A stretch of DNA of 39,307 bases from Myxococcales bacterium (lineage in GTDB: Bacteria > Myxococcota > Myxococcia > Myxococcales > 40CM-4-68-19). The notes under the pieces are model-generated. The model was given only the letters and a program-made list of their open reading frames with translations, did not search any database and was not told where the DNA came from. Numbering within the stretch: the stretch's first letter is position 1; every line of letters starts with the position of its first letter. Both the position numbers and the translations under genes were made by a program. This document shows positions 28,016-37,291 of the stretch, piece by piece. The DNA lies in assembly GCA_020201435.1 (NCBI GenBank), contig JAIVGS010000004.1, forward strand, positions 1 through 39,307, given 5' to 3'.

Positions 28016-29163
28016 TTCGCGCGGAGGGATTTCAGCTCGAGATCCTGGCCGGCGCGCTCAAGGAGGCCGAGCTCGCGGTCCGATTGCGGGACGTGCATGT
28101 GCTGGGAATCCGCAGCAAGACGCGGGTGACGGAAAAGGCGCTCGCCGAGGCGCGGCGCCTGCTCGCGGTCGGATGCTTCTGCATCGGCACCAACCAGGTC
28201 GATCTGGCCGCGGCGAATCAGCGCGGCATTCCGGTCTTCAACGCGCCGTTTTCGAATACGCGCAGCGTGGCGGAGCTGGTGATCGCCGAGATCATCGCGC
28301 TCGCGCGCCAGCTCGGCGATCGCTCCCGCGAGGTGCACGAGGGCCTTTGGCGCAAGGTCGCCGCCGGCTCTTACGAGGTGCGCGGCAAGACCCTCGGCAT
28401 CGTCGGGTACGGGCACATCGGCTCGCAGGTCGGCGTGCTCGCCGAAGCGCTGGGGATGAAGGTCATCTTCTACGACACCGGCAGCAAGCTGCCGATGGGC
28501 AACAACACGCCGTGCGCCTCGCTCGGGGACGTGTTGCGGCGCGCGGATTTCGTGACGCTGCACGTGCCGCTGACGCCGCGGACGCGCGACATGATCGGCG
28601 CAGCGGAAATCGCTTCGATGAGGAAGGGCTCTTATCTGTTGAATCTCAGCCGCGGCACGGTGGTGGTCTTGCCGGCGCTCGCGGAGGCGCTTCGCGAAGG
28701 CCGGTTGGCGGGCGCGGCGATCGACGTCTATCCCGAGGAGCCGGAGACGAACAGCGAGGGCTTCGTCACTCCGCTGCGCGGATTGCCGAACGTGATCCTC
28801 ACTCCTCACGTGGGCGGCTCGACGACCGAGGCACAGGCCGCGATCGGCCGCGAAGTCGGCAGTACGCTGGTCAAGTTCGTCAACACCGGCGCGACGATGG
28901 GCGCCGTCAATTTCCCCCAGGTCGAGCTCGCGCCGGTCAAGAACACGCACCGCATCCTGAACGTCCACCGCAACGTCCCCGGCGTTTTGCGCGACATCAA
29001 CCGGATCGTCAGCGAGCACAACGCCAACATCCACAGCCAGGTCCTGTCGACGGACGCGACCGTCGGCTATTTGATCATGGATCTCGACCAGGACGTCTCC
29101 AACGAGGTCAAGAAGGCCATCGGGGATCTGCCAACCAGCATCAAGACGCGGATTCTCTACTGA
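27940..29163 (+). CDS. serA: D-3-phosphoglycerate dehydrogenase with C-terminal ACT domain
   Basis: KVLLLENVHATAHEVIRAEGF, GCFCIGTNQVDLAAANQRGIPVFNAPFSNTRSVAELVIAEII, GKTLGIVGYGHIGSQVGVLAEALGM, LTPHVGGSTTEAQ, ACT NRIVSEHNANIHSQVLSTDATVGYLIMDLD. GTG start. Confidence 0.96.
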   Translation: MATSFPVDQIKVLLLENVHATAHEVIRAEGFQLEILAGALKEAELAVRLRDVHVLGIRSKTRVTEKALAEARRLLAVGCFCIGTNQVDLAAANQRGIPVFNAPFSNTRSVAELVIAEIIALARQLGDRSREVHEGLWRKVAAGSYEVRGKTLGIVGYGHIGSQVGVLAEALGMKVIFYDTGSKLPMGNNTPCASLGDVLRRADFVTLHVPLTPRTRDMIGAAEIASMRKGSYLLNLSRGTVVVLPALAEALREGRLAGAAIDVYPEEPETNSEGFVTPLRGLPNVILTPHVGGSTTEAQAAIGREVGSTLVKFVNTGATMGAVNFPQVELAPVKNTHRILNVHRNVPGVLRDINRIVSEHNANIHSQVLSTDATVGYLIMDLDQDVSNEVKKAIGDLPTSIKTRILY

Positions 29164-29295
29164 GGCGCGTGCCGCGGCACGACTTCTCCAGCGCGAAAGA
29201 CCTGCTTCCCGGACGCGACCTCGAGCCAGGCGTTTTCGGCACGGGATTCGGGCATCGGCGCTGTGATGATAACAGTGGTCCGGGAGGCTCACGGC

Positions 29296-31188
29296 ATGCT
29301 CTTCGCGCTCGGGTTGCTGCTCGCGGTTCCCTCGCCGGTCGAGGTGTTGCAGATGCTCAATCGCACCGTGGAAATCCACGGCGCGGTCATTTCGCGCGAC
29401 GGCGCGCGGGTGGCCTGGGTCGAGCAGGAAGCGACTCCGGACGGGCCGAACTGGGAACGGTCGACGATCCGGGTCGGTTCGGCCCGCGTCAGCGCCGGAA
29501 AGCCTTCCGACGAACGCGACCTCGCGTTCAGCCCGGACGGGTCCGCGCTCGCCTTTCTCTCCGATGCGGAGAAGGAGCACCAGCCGCAGCTCTACGTCGC
29601 CGATCTGCCCACCGGACAGGTGCGCCAGCTCACGCACGTCGACGGGTATCTGCAGAAGCCGCGCTTCAGTCCGGACGGCAAGTCGATCGCGGTGCTGTTC
29701 ATCGAGGGCGGCGCCGATCTGCGCGGGCCGCTGCTTCCCTCGGCGCGCGTGGTCGGCGTGGTCGACGAGCAGATCAAGGAGCAGCGGATCGCCATCGTTC
29801 CGCTCGACGGAAGCGCCGGGCTGAAAGCCGTCTCTCCTCCGGATCTCTTCGTCTACGAGTACGCCTGGCGACCGGACGGCAGCGCGTTCGCGGCGACCGC
29901 CGCGCATGGATCCGGCGACGACAACTGGTGGATCGCGAAGCTTTACACCATCGACGCCGGCGGTGCTGCCCGCGTCGTCCACGAGCCGTCGCTGCAGATC
30001 TGCGAGCCCTCGTGGAGCCCCGACGGAACGCGCATCGCGTTCATCGAAGGGTTGATGAGCGATCACGGATCGAACGGCGGCGATCTGTTCGTCGTGCCCG
30101 CCGACGGCAGCGGCAAGGCGCGAAATCTCACGCCCGGTCTACACGCCAGCGTCTCGTCGGTGCGGTGGATCAGGGCGGACGAGCCGCTGGTGCGGCTCTC
30201 CGTCGAGGGAGACACGGCGTTCGCGGCGGTGCCGGCGAACGGAGGTGCGCCGCGGACCCTCTGGCGCGGAGCGATGTACGTTCCCAACGACTGGTCGGTC
30301 GCCGCCGACGGCGTGACGGTGGCGATGATGCGCGACAGCTTCGGCGAGCCGCCGGAGATCGTCGCCGGCCCGATCGGCGCGTGGAAGCCGCTCACGCAGC
30401 GCAACGCCGGTCTGCGCTCGCCCGCCGGTGAAGCTCGCAGCATCCGCTGGAAGAGCGACAAGTTCGACGTGCAGGGCTGGCTGCTCGCGCCGCCGCAGCC
30501 GCCGGCGGCGAAGGCGCCGATGATCGTCGTCGTGCACGGCGGCCCCGCGGGAAGCGTGGCGAGCGTCTGGCTCGACCAGGCGCTCCTGCTCGCGAGCCAG
30601 GGCTATTACGTCTTCCTGCCGAACTTTCGCGGGTCGTTCGGCCAGGGTGAGGAGTTCACGCGCGCGAACGTGAAGGATTTCGGATACGGCGACCTGCGCG
30701 ACATCCAGCGCGGCATCGACGCGGTGCTCAAGCAGGCGCCCGTCGATCCCGGCCGCATCGGGCTCTTCGGCCACAGCTATGGCGGATACATGGCGATGTG
30801 GGGGGTGACCCAGACGCGGCGGTTCAAGGCCGCCGTCGCCAGCGCCGGGATCGTCGACTGGCAGAGCTATTACGGCCAGAACCGCATCGATCAATGGATG
30901 CTGCCTTATTTCGGAAAGAGCGTGTACGACGATCCCGCGGTCTACGCGCGCTCCAGCCCGATCACGTTCATCAAGCGCGTCAAGACGCCGACGCTGGTGC
31001 TGCACGGCGAGCGCGACGCGGAAGTGCCGCTGCCGCAGGGGCAGGAATTCTGGCACGCACTCAAGACCCTCGGCGTCGAGACCGAGTTCGTGATCTACGA
31101 GAACGAGGGCCATCGCATCCGGAAGCCCGAACACGTGCGCGATCGGACGCAGCGGATCGTCGACTGGTTCGACAAACACCTGAAGTAG
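29296..31188 (+). CDS. S9 family peptidase (DPP-IV/acylaminoacyl-peptidase-like)
   Basis: WD-like repeats (SPDGSALAFLSD, FSPDGKSIAV, WSPDGTRIAF), VVHGGPAG, GLFGHSYGGYMAMW nucleophile, GERDAEVPLPQGQEFWHAL, ENEGHRI. Confidence 0.94.
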   Translation: MLFALGLLLAVPSPVEVLQMLNRTVEIHGAVISRDGARVAWVEQEATPDGPNWERSTIRVGSARVSAGKPSDERDLAFSPDGSALAFLSDAEKEHQPQLYVADLPTGQVRQLTHVDGYLQKPRFSPDGKSIAVLFIEGGADLRGPLLPSARVVGVVDEQIKEQRIAIVPLDGSAGLKAVSPPDLFVYEYAWRPDGSAFAATAAHGSGDDNWWIAKLYTIDAGGAARVVHEPSLQICEPSWSPDGTRIAFIEGLMSDHGSNGGDLFVVPADGSGKARNLTPGLHASVSSVRWIRADEPLVRLSVEGDTAFAAVPANGGAPRTLWRGAMYVPNDWSVAADGVTVAMMRDSFGEPPEIVAGPIGAWKPLTQRNAGLRSPAGEARSIRWKSDKFDVQGWLLAPPQPPAAKAPMIVVVHGGPAGSVASVWLDQALLLASQGYYVFLPNFRGSFGQGEEFTRANVKDFGYGDLRDIQRGIDAVLKQAPVDPGRIGLFGHSYGGYMAMWGVTQTRRFKAAVASAGIVDWQSYYGQNRIDQWMLPYFGKSVYDDPAVYARSSPITFIKRVKTPTLVLHGERDAEVPLPQGQEFWHALKTLGVETEFVIYENEGHRIRKPEHVRDRTQRIVDWFDKHLK

Positions 31189-32229
31189 TCATCCCGCGGT
31201 GGATGGCACGGGGGTCGAGATCGCGGCATCCGCCCTGCGATAGACCTGGTCGGTGAGCCATGTCAGCGCGAACGTGAAAGCGACGAGGAGCGCGAGGACC
31301 GGCCAGTATCGCGCCCACGAAAGTCGATTTCCCCAGACGGCCTCGAAACAGGTTCCGCGGATGCGGAAGAACAGAAGCATTTCGTGGAAGAAATATCCCG
31401 CCAGCGAGGAGGTGCCGAAGACTTCGATGAACCAGACCGGGATCGTCTTCCAGGTTCGTTCGACGGCGAGGAGCCCGATGGAAAGGACGCAGACCTGCGT
31501 CCAGCGGCGCGCGTGGTTGGCCGGATCGGTGACCCAGAAGTTGTGCGGTGGATAGAGGGCCGCGACCTGCGCGGTGAAGATCCAGATCACGACGCCCGCC
31601 ACCGCGAGTCCGACGAGCGTCATCACCATCTCGCGCGTGGTCTTCGAGGCGCCGACGGCGGCGCCGAGATAGACGTAACCGCCCCACGGCAACAGCGGAA
31701 AGACGGAGCCGGTGTTGACGTTGAGGAAATGCCCGAGCGGCGCCTTGATCGGCTCGGTGAGCGGCGAGAGGCCGAACGCGGTCGCGGCGAGCGCGAGGGA
31801 GGACCAGCGCAAGGCGCGCGGATGCGGAGCGAGCAGGGCGAGGATCGGCAGCGCGATCAGCAGGGAAAGTCCGATGCAGTGCAGGATGTCGATCCGGATC
31901 AACCAGCGCGGCTCACGGAAGATGGGAAACCACGCCCAGTTCACCAGCGTGGCCACGGCCAGCACCTCGGCGAGACGGCGCAGGGTGCGCTTGATCCGCC
32001 GCGAGCGCGAGCCGCCTCCCGCCGCGGCTCGCACCTGCGTCAACGCCATCGCGAATCCGGCGGCGAAGATGAACGAGGGCGCGACCAGGCCGTCGAGCCA
32101 CTGCAGGCGCGCGAAGAAATCTCCCGCCCGCAATTCGGGCTTGAGCAGCGCCAGCGAGTGCGTCTGGATCATCACCAGCACGGCGAGGCCGCGCAGCCAG
32201 TCGAACGCGCGGACCCGCTGGCGCGTCAT
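31189..32229 (-). CDS. DUF1624/heparan-alpha-glucosaminide N-acetyltransferase-like membrane protein
   Basis: RVRAFDWLRGLAVLVMIQTHSLALL...PSFIFAAGFAMAL...RIDILHCIGLSLLIALP; about 10 TM segments. Confidence 0.82.
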   Translation of the reverse strand: MTRQRVRAFDWLRGLAVLVMIQTHSLALLKPELRAGDFFARLQWLDGLVAPSFIFAAGFAMALTQVRAAAGGGSRSRRIKRTLRRLAEVLAVATLVNWAWFPIFREPRWLIRIDILHCIGLSLLIALPILALLAPHPRALRWSSLALAATAFGLSPLTEPIKAPLGHFLNVNTGSVFPLLPWGGYVYLGAAVGASKTTREMVMTLVGLAVAGVVIWIFTAQVAALYPPHNFWVTDPANHARRWTQVCVLSIGLLAVERTWKTIPVWFIEVFGTSSLAGYFFHEMLLFFRIRGTCFEAVWGNRLSWARYWPVLALLVAFTFALTWLTDQVYRRADAAISTPVPSTAG

Positions 32230-33404
32230 CTCCAGACGCGCCGATCGTCGATGCGCGGCGCGTTCGCCGCGACGCTGCCGACCTTCACTTCGCCGCGCAC
32301 CTTGACCGTATCGCGCAGCGCGTCGGCCAACTGCGCGGTGTCGACCGACGCGCCGGGCTGCAGCTCGACGACGTAATCGAGGTGGTCCTGGTGCTCCGCG
32401 CGCGTCACCACCGCCTGGAAACGGGCGACGCCCGGGAAACGCCTCATCACCTGGTCGATCTCGCTGCCGCGGACGAACATGCCCTTGACCTTGATCGCGT
32501 CGCCGACGCGGCCGAGGAGGCCCTTCAGCTTCGGGGCCGTACGGCCGCACGAGCAGCGCGAGGGAGGCGCGAAGGCGCTGATGTCGCCGGTCGCGAATCG
32601 CAGCAGGGGATAATCGGCATCGAACGTGGTGCCGACGACGTGGCCGGGCTGGCCGGCCTCGGCCGGCTTGCCGGTTTCGAGATCGAGGATCTCGACGATG
32701 CATTCGGGCTGCAGGTGCATGCCGTTCTTTTCCGCGCATTCGTAGGCGAGCACCCCCAGGTCCGCCGTCGCATATCCCTGCAGGACGCGGATGCCGAATC
32801 CTTCCAGCTCGGCGCGCAGCGACTCGGGCAGCATCTCCGCGGTCGCGAACGCGACCTCGAAATGCAGCGGCACGTTGGCCTCGCGCGCGTGGAGCAGCAG
32901 CGTCCGCAGGAAGCTCGGCGTGCCGGCATATCCGGTCGCGTGCAACGCCGAGGCGACTGTTACTTGAAGTCCGGTCTGACCGGTGCCGGCCGGAATCACC
33001 ACGCAGCCGAGGCTGCGCAGGCCGGAATCGAGCATGAATCCGCCCGGCGTCAAATGATAAGAGAGGGTATTCATCACCACGTCGCCGGCTTTCATCCCGG
33101 AGGCCGCGAACGCCATTCCGAATCGCCAGTAATCGACGGCGCCGCCCTGCGGCACGAAGGTCGGTCCGGGCGACGCGAACATCCGCCGCAGCCTCGACAC
33201 CGGGCCCGCCAGCAGTCCGGCGAACGGCGGATCCTCCGCCTGCATCTTCGAGAGATCGTCCTTCCTGACGATCGGCAGGTCGGGCAGCTCCGCGAGCGTC
33301 ACGTCCCGCGTCGCGCGCAGCCGCTTGTCGAGGTACGCGCGCCGCGCCCTGTCGTCGAGCGTCTCCAGCTCGGGATTCAACAGATAGCCTTCACGCAGCG
33401 TCAT
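32226..33404 (-). CDS. Phenylacetate-CoA ligase (PaaK)-like adenylate-forming enzyme
   Basis: LPDLPIVRKDDLSKMQ, YGTADLG-like GYATADLGVLAYEC, LLRFATGDISAF, CSCGRTAPKLKGLLGRVGDAIKVKGMFVRGSEIDQVM. Confidence 0.9.
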   Translation of the reverse strand: MTLREGYLLNPELETLDDRARRAYLDKRLRATRDVTLAELPDLPIVRKDDLSKMQAEDPPFAGLLAGPVSRLRRMFASPGPTFVPQGGAVDYWRFGMAFAASGMKAGDVVMNTLSYHLTPGGFMLDSGLRSLGCVVIPAGTGQTGLQVTVASALHATGYAGTPSFLRTLLLHAREANVPLHFEVAFATAEMLPESLRAELEGFGIRVLQGYATADLGVLAYECAEKNGMHLQPECIVEILDLETGKPAEAGQPGHVVGTTFDADYPLLRFATGDISAFAPPSRCSCGRTAPKLKGLLGRVGDAIKVKGMFVRGSEIDQVMRRFPGVARFQAVVTRAEHQDHLDYVVELQPGASVDTAQLADALRDTVKVRGEVKVGSVAANAPRIDDRRVWR

Positions 33405-34189
33405 GACAGCCACCGCTTGCGGCGCCGATACGACTTGACCGCCTTGTAATTCCTCTTTTCGCCCGCGCCGCCCAGGTAGAATTCCTTCACGTCCTCGTTG
33501 TTCTTCACCTTCTCGGTTTCGCCCTCGAGCACCACGCGGCCGTTTTCCATCAGGTACGCGAAGTGCGCGATCGCCAGCGCCTGCCGCGCGTTCTGCTCGA
33601 CGAGCAGGATCGTCGTCTTCTCCTGCTCGTTGATCCGCCGGATGATGGCGAAGATCTCCTGCACCAGCTTCGGCGAAAGGCCGAGCGACGGCTCGTCGAG
33701 CAGGATGCAGCGCGGCCGCGCCATCAGCGCGCGGGAGATCGCCAGCATCTGCTGCTCGCCGCCGGAGAGGTATCCGGCCAGCTTCCCGCGCAGCGTCTTC
33801 AATTGCGGGAAGTAATCGAAGCAGAGATCCCGGTCGCGCTTGAGCCCGGCGCGGTCGCTGCGGATGAAGCCCCCCATGGTGATGTTTTCGTCGACCGTGA
33901 GGTCCTCGAACACGCGGCGGCCTTCCATCACCTGGAACACGCCGCGGCGGACGATCTCCTCCGGCAGGAGCCTGTCGATCCGCTGGCCTTCGAATTCGAT
34001 CGCCCCGTCGGTGACCTCGCCCTCCTCGCTCAACAGCAGGCCGGAGATCGCCTTCAGCGTGGTGCTCTTGCCGGCGCCGTTGGGGCCGAGGAGGGCGACG
34101 ATCCGTCCGGAAGGGACCTCGAGCGAGAGTCCCTTCAGGACGAGGATCACGTCGTCGTAGATCACTTCGACGTTTTTCAGCCGCAGCAT
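33401..34189 (-). CDS. livF: Branched-chain amino acid-type ABC transporter ATP-binding protein (LivF family)
   Basis: VALLGPNGAGKSTTLKAISGLL (Walker A), LSGGEQQMLAISRALMARPRCILLDEPSLGLSPKLVQEIF. Confidence 0.95.
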   Translation of the reverse strand: MLRLKNVEVIYDDVILVLKGLSLEVPSGRIVALLGPNGAGKSTTLKAISGLLLSEEGEVTDGAIEFEGQRIDRLLPEEIVRRGVFQVMEGRRVFEDLTVDENITMGGFIRSDRAGLKRDRDLCFDYFPQLKTLRGKLAGYLSGGEQQMLAISRALMARPRCILLDEPSLGLSPKLVQEIFAIIRRINEQEKTTILLVEQNARQALAIAHFAYLMENGRVVLEGETEKVKNNEDVKEFYLGGAGEKRNYKAVKSYRRRKRWLS

Positions 34190-34196
34190 GATCGAA

Positions 34197-35351
34197 TTAC
34201 AAACCGAGCCACTCCGCCTTGCGCGGCATCTCGTACTCGCGGACCTTGACCAGCCTTCCGTCCTTGATCTGATAGATCGGCGTCTTCGTCGAGGGCCGGT
34301 GGTCGGTCGCCGTATAGGTGACCGGATTGGTGAGCCCGCCGAGGTCGAAGTTGTGGATCGTCTCCATCGCCGCCTTGACGCCCGGCCCGTTGAGCTGGCC
34401 GGCCTTGTCCGCGCGCTTGAGCGCCTCGGTCCAGACCAGCACGTACGTCCAGCCGCGCACGTAGATCGCATCGTGCGTGTCGGAGGGATGGTTCTTCTGG
34501 TGATAATCCATCAGCCGCTTCATTCCCGGCACCTTCTCGCCGAACGGCACGTGCGGCATGACGCCGGTCACGCCTTCGGCTGCTTCCTTCGCGACGTTGG
34601 GCAGCGCCTCGCTGAAGCCGTAGGGGTTGCTGCCGAACTTGACGTTCAACCCGAGCTTCTTCGCGTCCTTCAAAACGGTGGAAACGCCGGTGGTGGTGAC
34701 GTTGATGTAGACGTAGTCCGCGCCCTTCTGCTTGGTATTCAGGAGCTGGCTGGTCGCGTCCTGGAACACGCCGGGCAGGATCTCCTCGTCGACGAGGTCG
34801 ATACCTTTCTCCTTGCAGAACTGCCGGCCGGCCTCCATCGGCGACTTACCGTAGGCATTGTCGCCGTAATAAAACGCGACCTTCGGGTTGCGCGACTTGT
34901 CCTTCCAGTCGTCCTTCACCCAGGAGAGCCACGCCCGCAGCTGGTCCGAATAGCTCGGCGCGACGAAGAAGTTGAACGGCGTCTTGGTCGGATCGGTCAG
35001 GTGCGCCGAGAACGACGCCGAGATGTAGGGAATCTTGTCGCCGTTGACCTGCCCCTTGAGGGCCTCGGTGTCGCCGGTGCCCCAGCCGTTGATCATGATC
35101 ACCTTGTCGTCGCCGGTCATCCGCTTGTACGCGCTGACCGCCTCGGGGATCTTGTATCCATAGTCGGTGTCGAAGAGCTGGATCTTCTTCCCGTTGATTC
35201 CGCCGTTCTCGTTGGTCCAGGCGACGCCGTCGCGCACGCCCTGGGCGAACGACTTGCCGACATCGGACGTCACGCCGGTCAAGTCGAAGAGCCCGCCCAC
35301 CCGGATCTCGTTGGTCTGCGCCAGCAGCACTGCGATGATTGCGACAATCAT
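34197..35351 (-). CDS. ABC transporter substrate-binding protein (LivK-like)
   Basis: NEIRVGGLFDLTGVTSDVGKSFAQGVRDGVAWTNENGGINGKKIQLFDTDYGYKIPEAVSAYKRM. Confidence 0.94.
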   Translation of the reverse strand: MIVAIIAVLLAQTNEIRVGGLFDLTGVTSDVGKSFAQGVRDGVAWTNENGGINGKKIQLFDTDYGYKIPEAVSAYKRMTGDDKVIMINGWGTGDTEALKGQVNGDKIPYISASFSAHLTDPTKTPFNFFVAPSYSDQLRAWLSWVKDDWKDKSRNPKVAFYYGDNAYGKSPMEAGRQFCKEKGIDLVDEEILPGVFQDATSQLLNTKQKGADYVYINVTTTGVSTVLKDAKKLGLNVKFGSNPYGFSEALPNVAKEAAEGVTGVMPHVPFGEKVPGMKRLMDYHQKNHPSDTHDAIYVRGWTYVLVWTEALKRADKAGQLNGPGVKAAMETIHNFDLGGLTNPVTYTATDHRPSTKTPIYQIKDGRLVKVREYEMPRKAEWLGL

Positions 35352-35363
35352 GGTGCAACCTCC

Positions 35364-36404
35364 TCAATAAGAGAATGGATACAACTTCCAGTACGCCTTG
35401 ATGCGATGCCACCGGGCGGCCATGCCGTCCGGCTCGAAGATGAGGAACAGCACGATGGTGAGACCGAAGACGCCGAGCTTCAACGCCGCGAAGAGCTGGA
35501 CCAGCTCCGGCAGTCGACCGGCAAGCGCGCCGGTGACGATCCGCAGGATCTCGGGCAACAGGGTGATGAAGGCGGCGCCGAGGATCGAGCCGAGCACGCT
35601 GCCGAGGCCGCCGATGATGATCATGCCGAGCTGGTCGATGGCCACCCCGAGAGGGAAATTCTCCGGGCTGATGATCCTCGCCTGGTACGCGAGCAGCGAG
35701 CCGGCGACGCCGACGAAGAACGAGCTGACCGCGAACGCGTAGAGCTTGTGCTTGAAGACGTCGACGCCCATCACTTCGGCCGAGATGTCGTGATCGCGCA
35801 CCGCGATGAACGCCTTGCCCATCCGGGTGCGGAAGAGGTTCTTCGCGAACCAGACGTGGAAGATCGCCGCGCCGAGGATCACGTAATAGAGCTTCTGGTC
35901 GTTATCGAAGGTCAGGCTGCCGATCCTCGCCGGCTCGATCGAGATTCCGTTGACGCCGCCGGTCACGCTCTCCCAATGGACGACGGTGAAGGCGACGATG
36001 AAATGCGCGGCGAGCGTGGCGATGGCGAGATAAAGGCCTTTCAGGCGCAACGAAGGGATGCCGAAGACCATCCCGACGAGGGCGCTGACCAGGCCTGAGA
36101 GGTACATCGCGACGATGAACGGCACTCCTTTGCCGGCGAGCCACGCGGTCGTGTACGCGCCGACCGCGAGGAAGGCCGCGTTGCCGAGCGAGATCTGTCC
36201 GGTGAATCCGGTCAGGATGTTCAATCCCAGCGCAGCGATCACCGCGATGCCGACGCGGTTGAAGACGTCCAGCCAATAGCTGGTTCCGACCAATGGAAAC
36301 GCGAGCAGGACGACGACGAGGGCCGCCAGCAGCCAGCGGGCGAAGGCGGTGTCGAAGACCGCCATGTCCGCCTCGTAGCTGGTGCGGAAATCGCCGGAGC
36401 GCAT
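35364..36404 (-). CDS. livM: Branched-chain amino acid-type ABC permease (LivM family)
   Basis: AIAALGLNILTGFTGQISLGNAAFLAVGAY..., GMIIIGGLGSVLGSILGAAFI, multi-TM. Confidence 0.94.
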   Translation of the reverse strand: MRSGDFRTSYEADMAVFDTAFARWLLAALVVVLLAFPLVGTSYWLDVFNRVGIAVIAALGLNILTGFTGQISLGNAAFLAVGAYTTAWLAGKGVPFIVAMYLSGLVSALVGMVFGIPSLRLKGLYLAIATLAAHFIVAFTVVHWESVTGGVNGISIEPARIGSLTFDNDQKLYYVILGAAIFHVWFAKNLFRTRMGKAFIAVRDHDISAEVMGVDVFKHKLYAFAVSSFFVGVAGSLLAYQARIISPENFPLGVAIDQLGMIIIGGLGSVLGSILGAAFITLLPEILRIVTGALAGRLPELVQLFAALKLGVFGLTIVLFLIFEPDGMAARWHRIKAYWKLYPFSY

Positions 36405-36406
36405 CG

Positions 36407-37291
36407 TCACACTCTCTCGATCTTCACTTTGCCGAACAGCCCGTACGGCTTGATCATCAGGATCAGGACCAGCACCGCGAACGGCGCGACCTCTTTCACG
36501 CCCCCGCCCATGATCGGGTCGAGATATCCGCCGGCGAGGTTCTCCAGGACGCCGACGATCAGCCCGCCGACGATCGCGCCCTGGATGCTGTCGAGGCCGC
36601 CGAGGATCACCACCGGCAGCGTCTTCAATCCGAGGATGGCGAGCGATCCGTCCGCGCCGCCGCGCAATTCCCCGAGCAGGATTCCACCCAGCGCGGAAAC
36701 CACCGCGGCGATGCTCCAGGAGACCGCGAAGATCCGCCGCACCGAGATGCCCATCGACTGCGCGACCTCCTGGGAAAAGGCGGTGGCGCGCATCGCGATT
36801 CCGACGCGCGAATACCGGAAGAACAAGGTAAACGACGCCAACAAGAGCGCGGCGACGAACATGCTGAAAAGATATCCGCGCGAGACGGGCAAGGGACCCA
36901 GAAAGACCGGCTCGGAGGCGAACAGCGCCGGATAGGGCCGGGTATCGGTGCCCCACGCGCCGAGGACGATCGCCCGCAGCATGCTCGACAATCCGAGCGT
37001 GACCATGATCACGGAGATGATCGGCTCACCGATCATCGGCCGCAGGATCAGCCGCTCCATCGCGAGGCCGAGCAGGATCGAGAACAGCACCGTCAGCGCA
37101 ACCGCATACGGCCACGGCGCGCGCCCCTCGACCAGCGCCCAGAAGACGTACGCGCCGAGAAGAAGGAATTCGCCCTGCGCGAAATTGAGCACGCCGCTCG
37201 ACTTGTAGATGATCACGAAGCCGAGCGCGACCAGCGCGTAGATGCTGCCGACGACGACGCCGTTCAGCGCCAGTTGCAGGAAGAAGTCCAT
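36407..37291 (-). CDS. livH: Branched-chain amino acid-type ABC permease (LivH family)
   Basis: LNGVVVGSIYALVALGFVIIYKSSGVLNFAQGEFLLLGAYV..., LPVVILGGLDSIQGAIVGGLIVGVLE. Confidence 0.94.
   Translation of the reverse strand: MDFFLQLALNGVVVGSIYALVALGFVIIYKSSGVLNFAQGEFLLLGAYVFWALVEGRAPWPYAVALTVLFSILLGLAMERLILRPMIGEPIISVIMVTLGLSSMLRAIVLGAWGTDTRPYPALFASEPVFLGPLPVSRGYLFSMFVAALLLASFTLFFRYSRVGIAMRATAFSQEVAQSMGISVRRIFAVSWSIAAVVSALGGILLGELRGGADGSLAILGLKTLPVVILGGLDSIQGAIVGGLIVGVLENLAGGYLDPIMGGGVKEVAPFAVLVLILMIKPYGLFGKVKIERV

Noticed and set aside
29169-29180. 12-bp palindrome GTGCCGCGGCAC after serA
   Set aside because: Short GC palindrome without a T-tract or partner; expected by chance at this GC content.
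34188-36098. 636-aa plus ORF across the liv operon
   Set aside because: Antisense shadow of the SBP and LivM genes; no recognisable domain.
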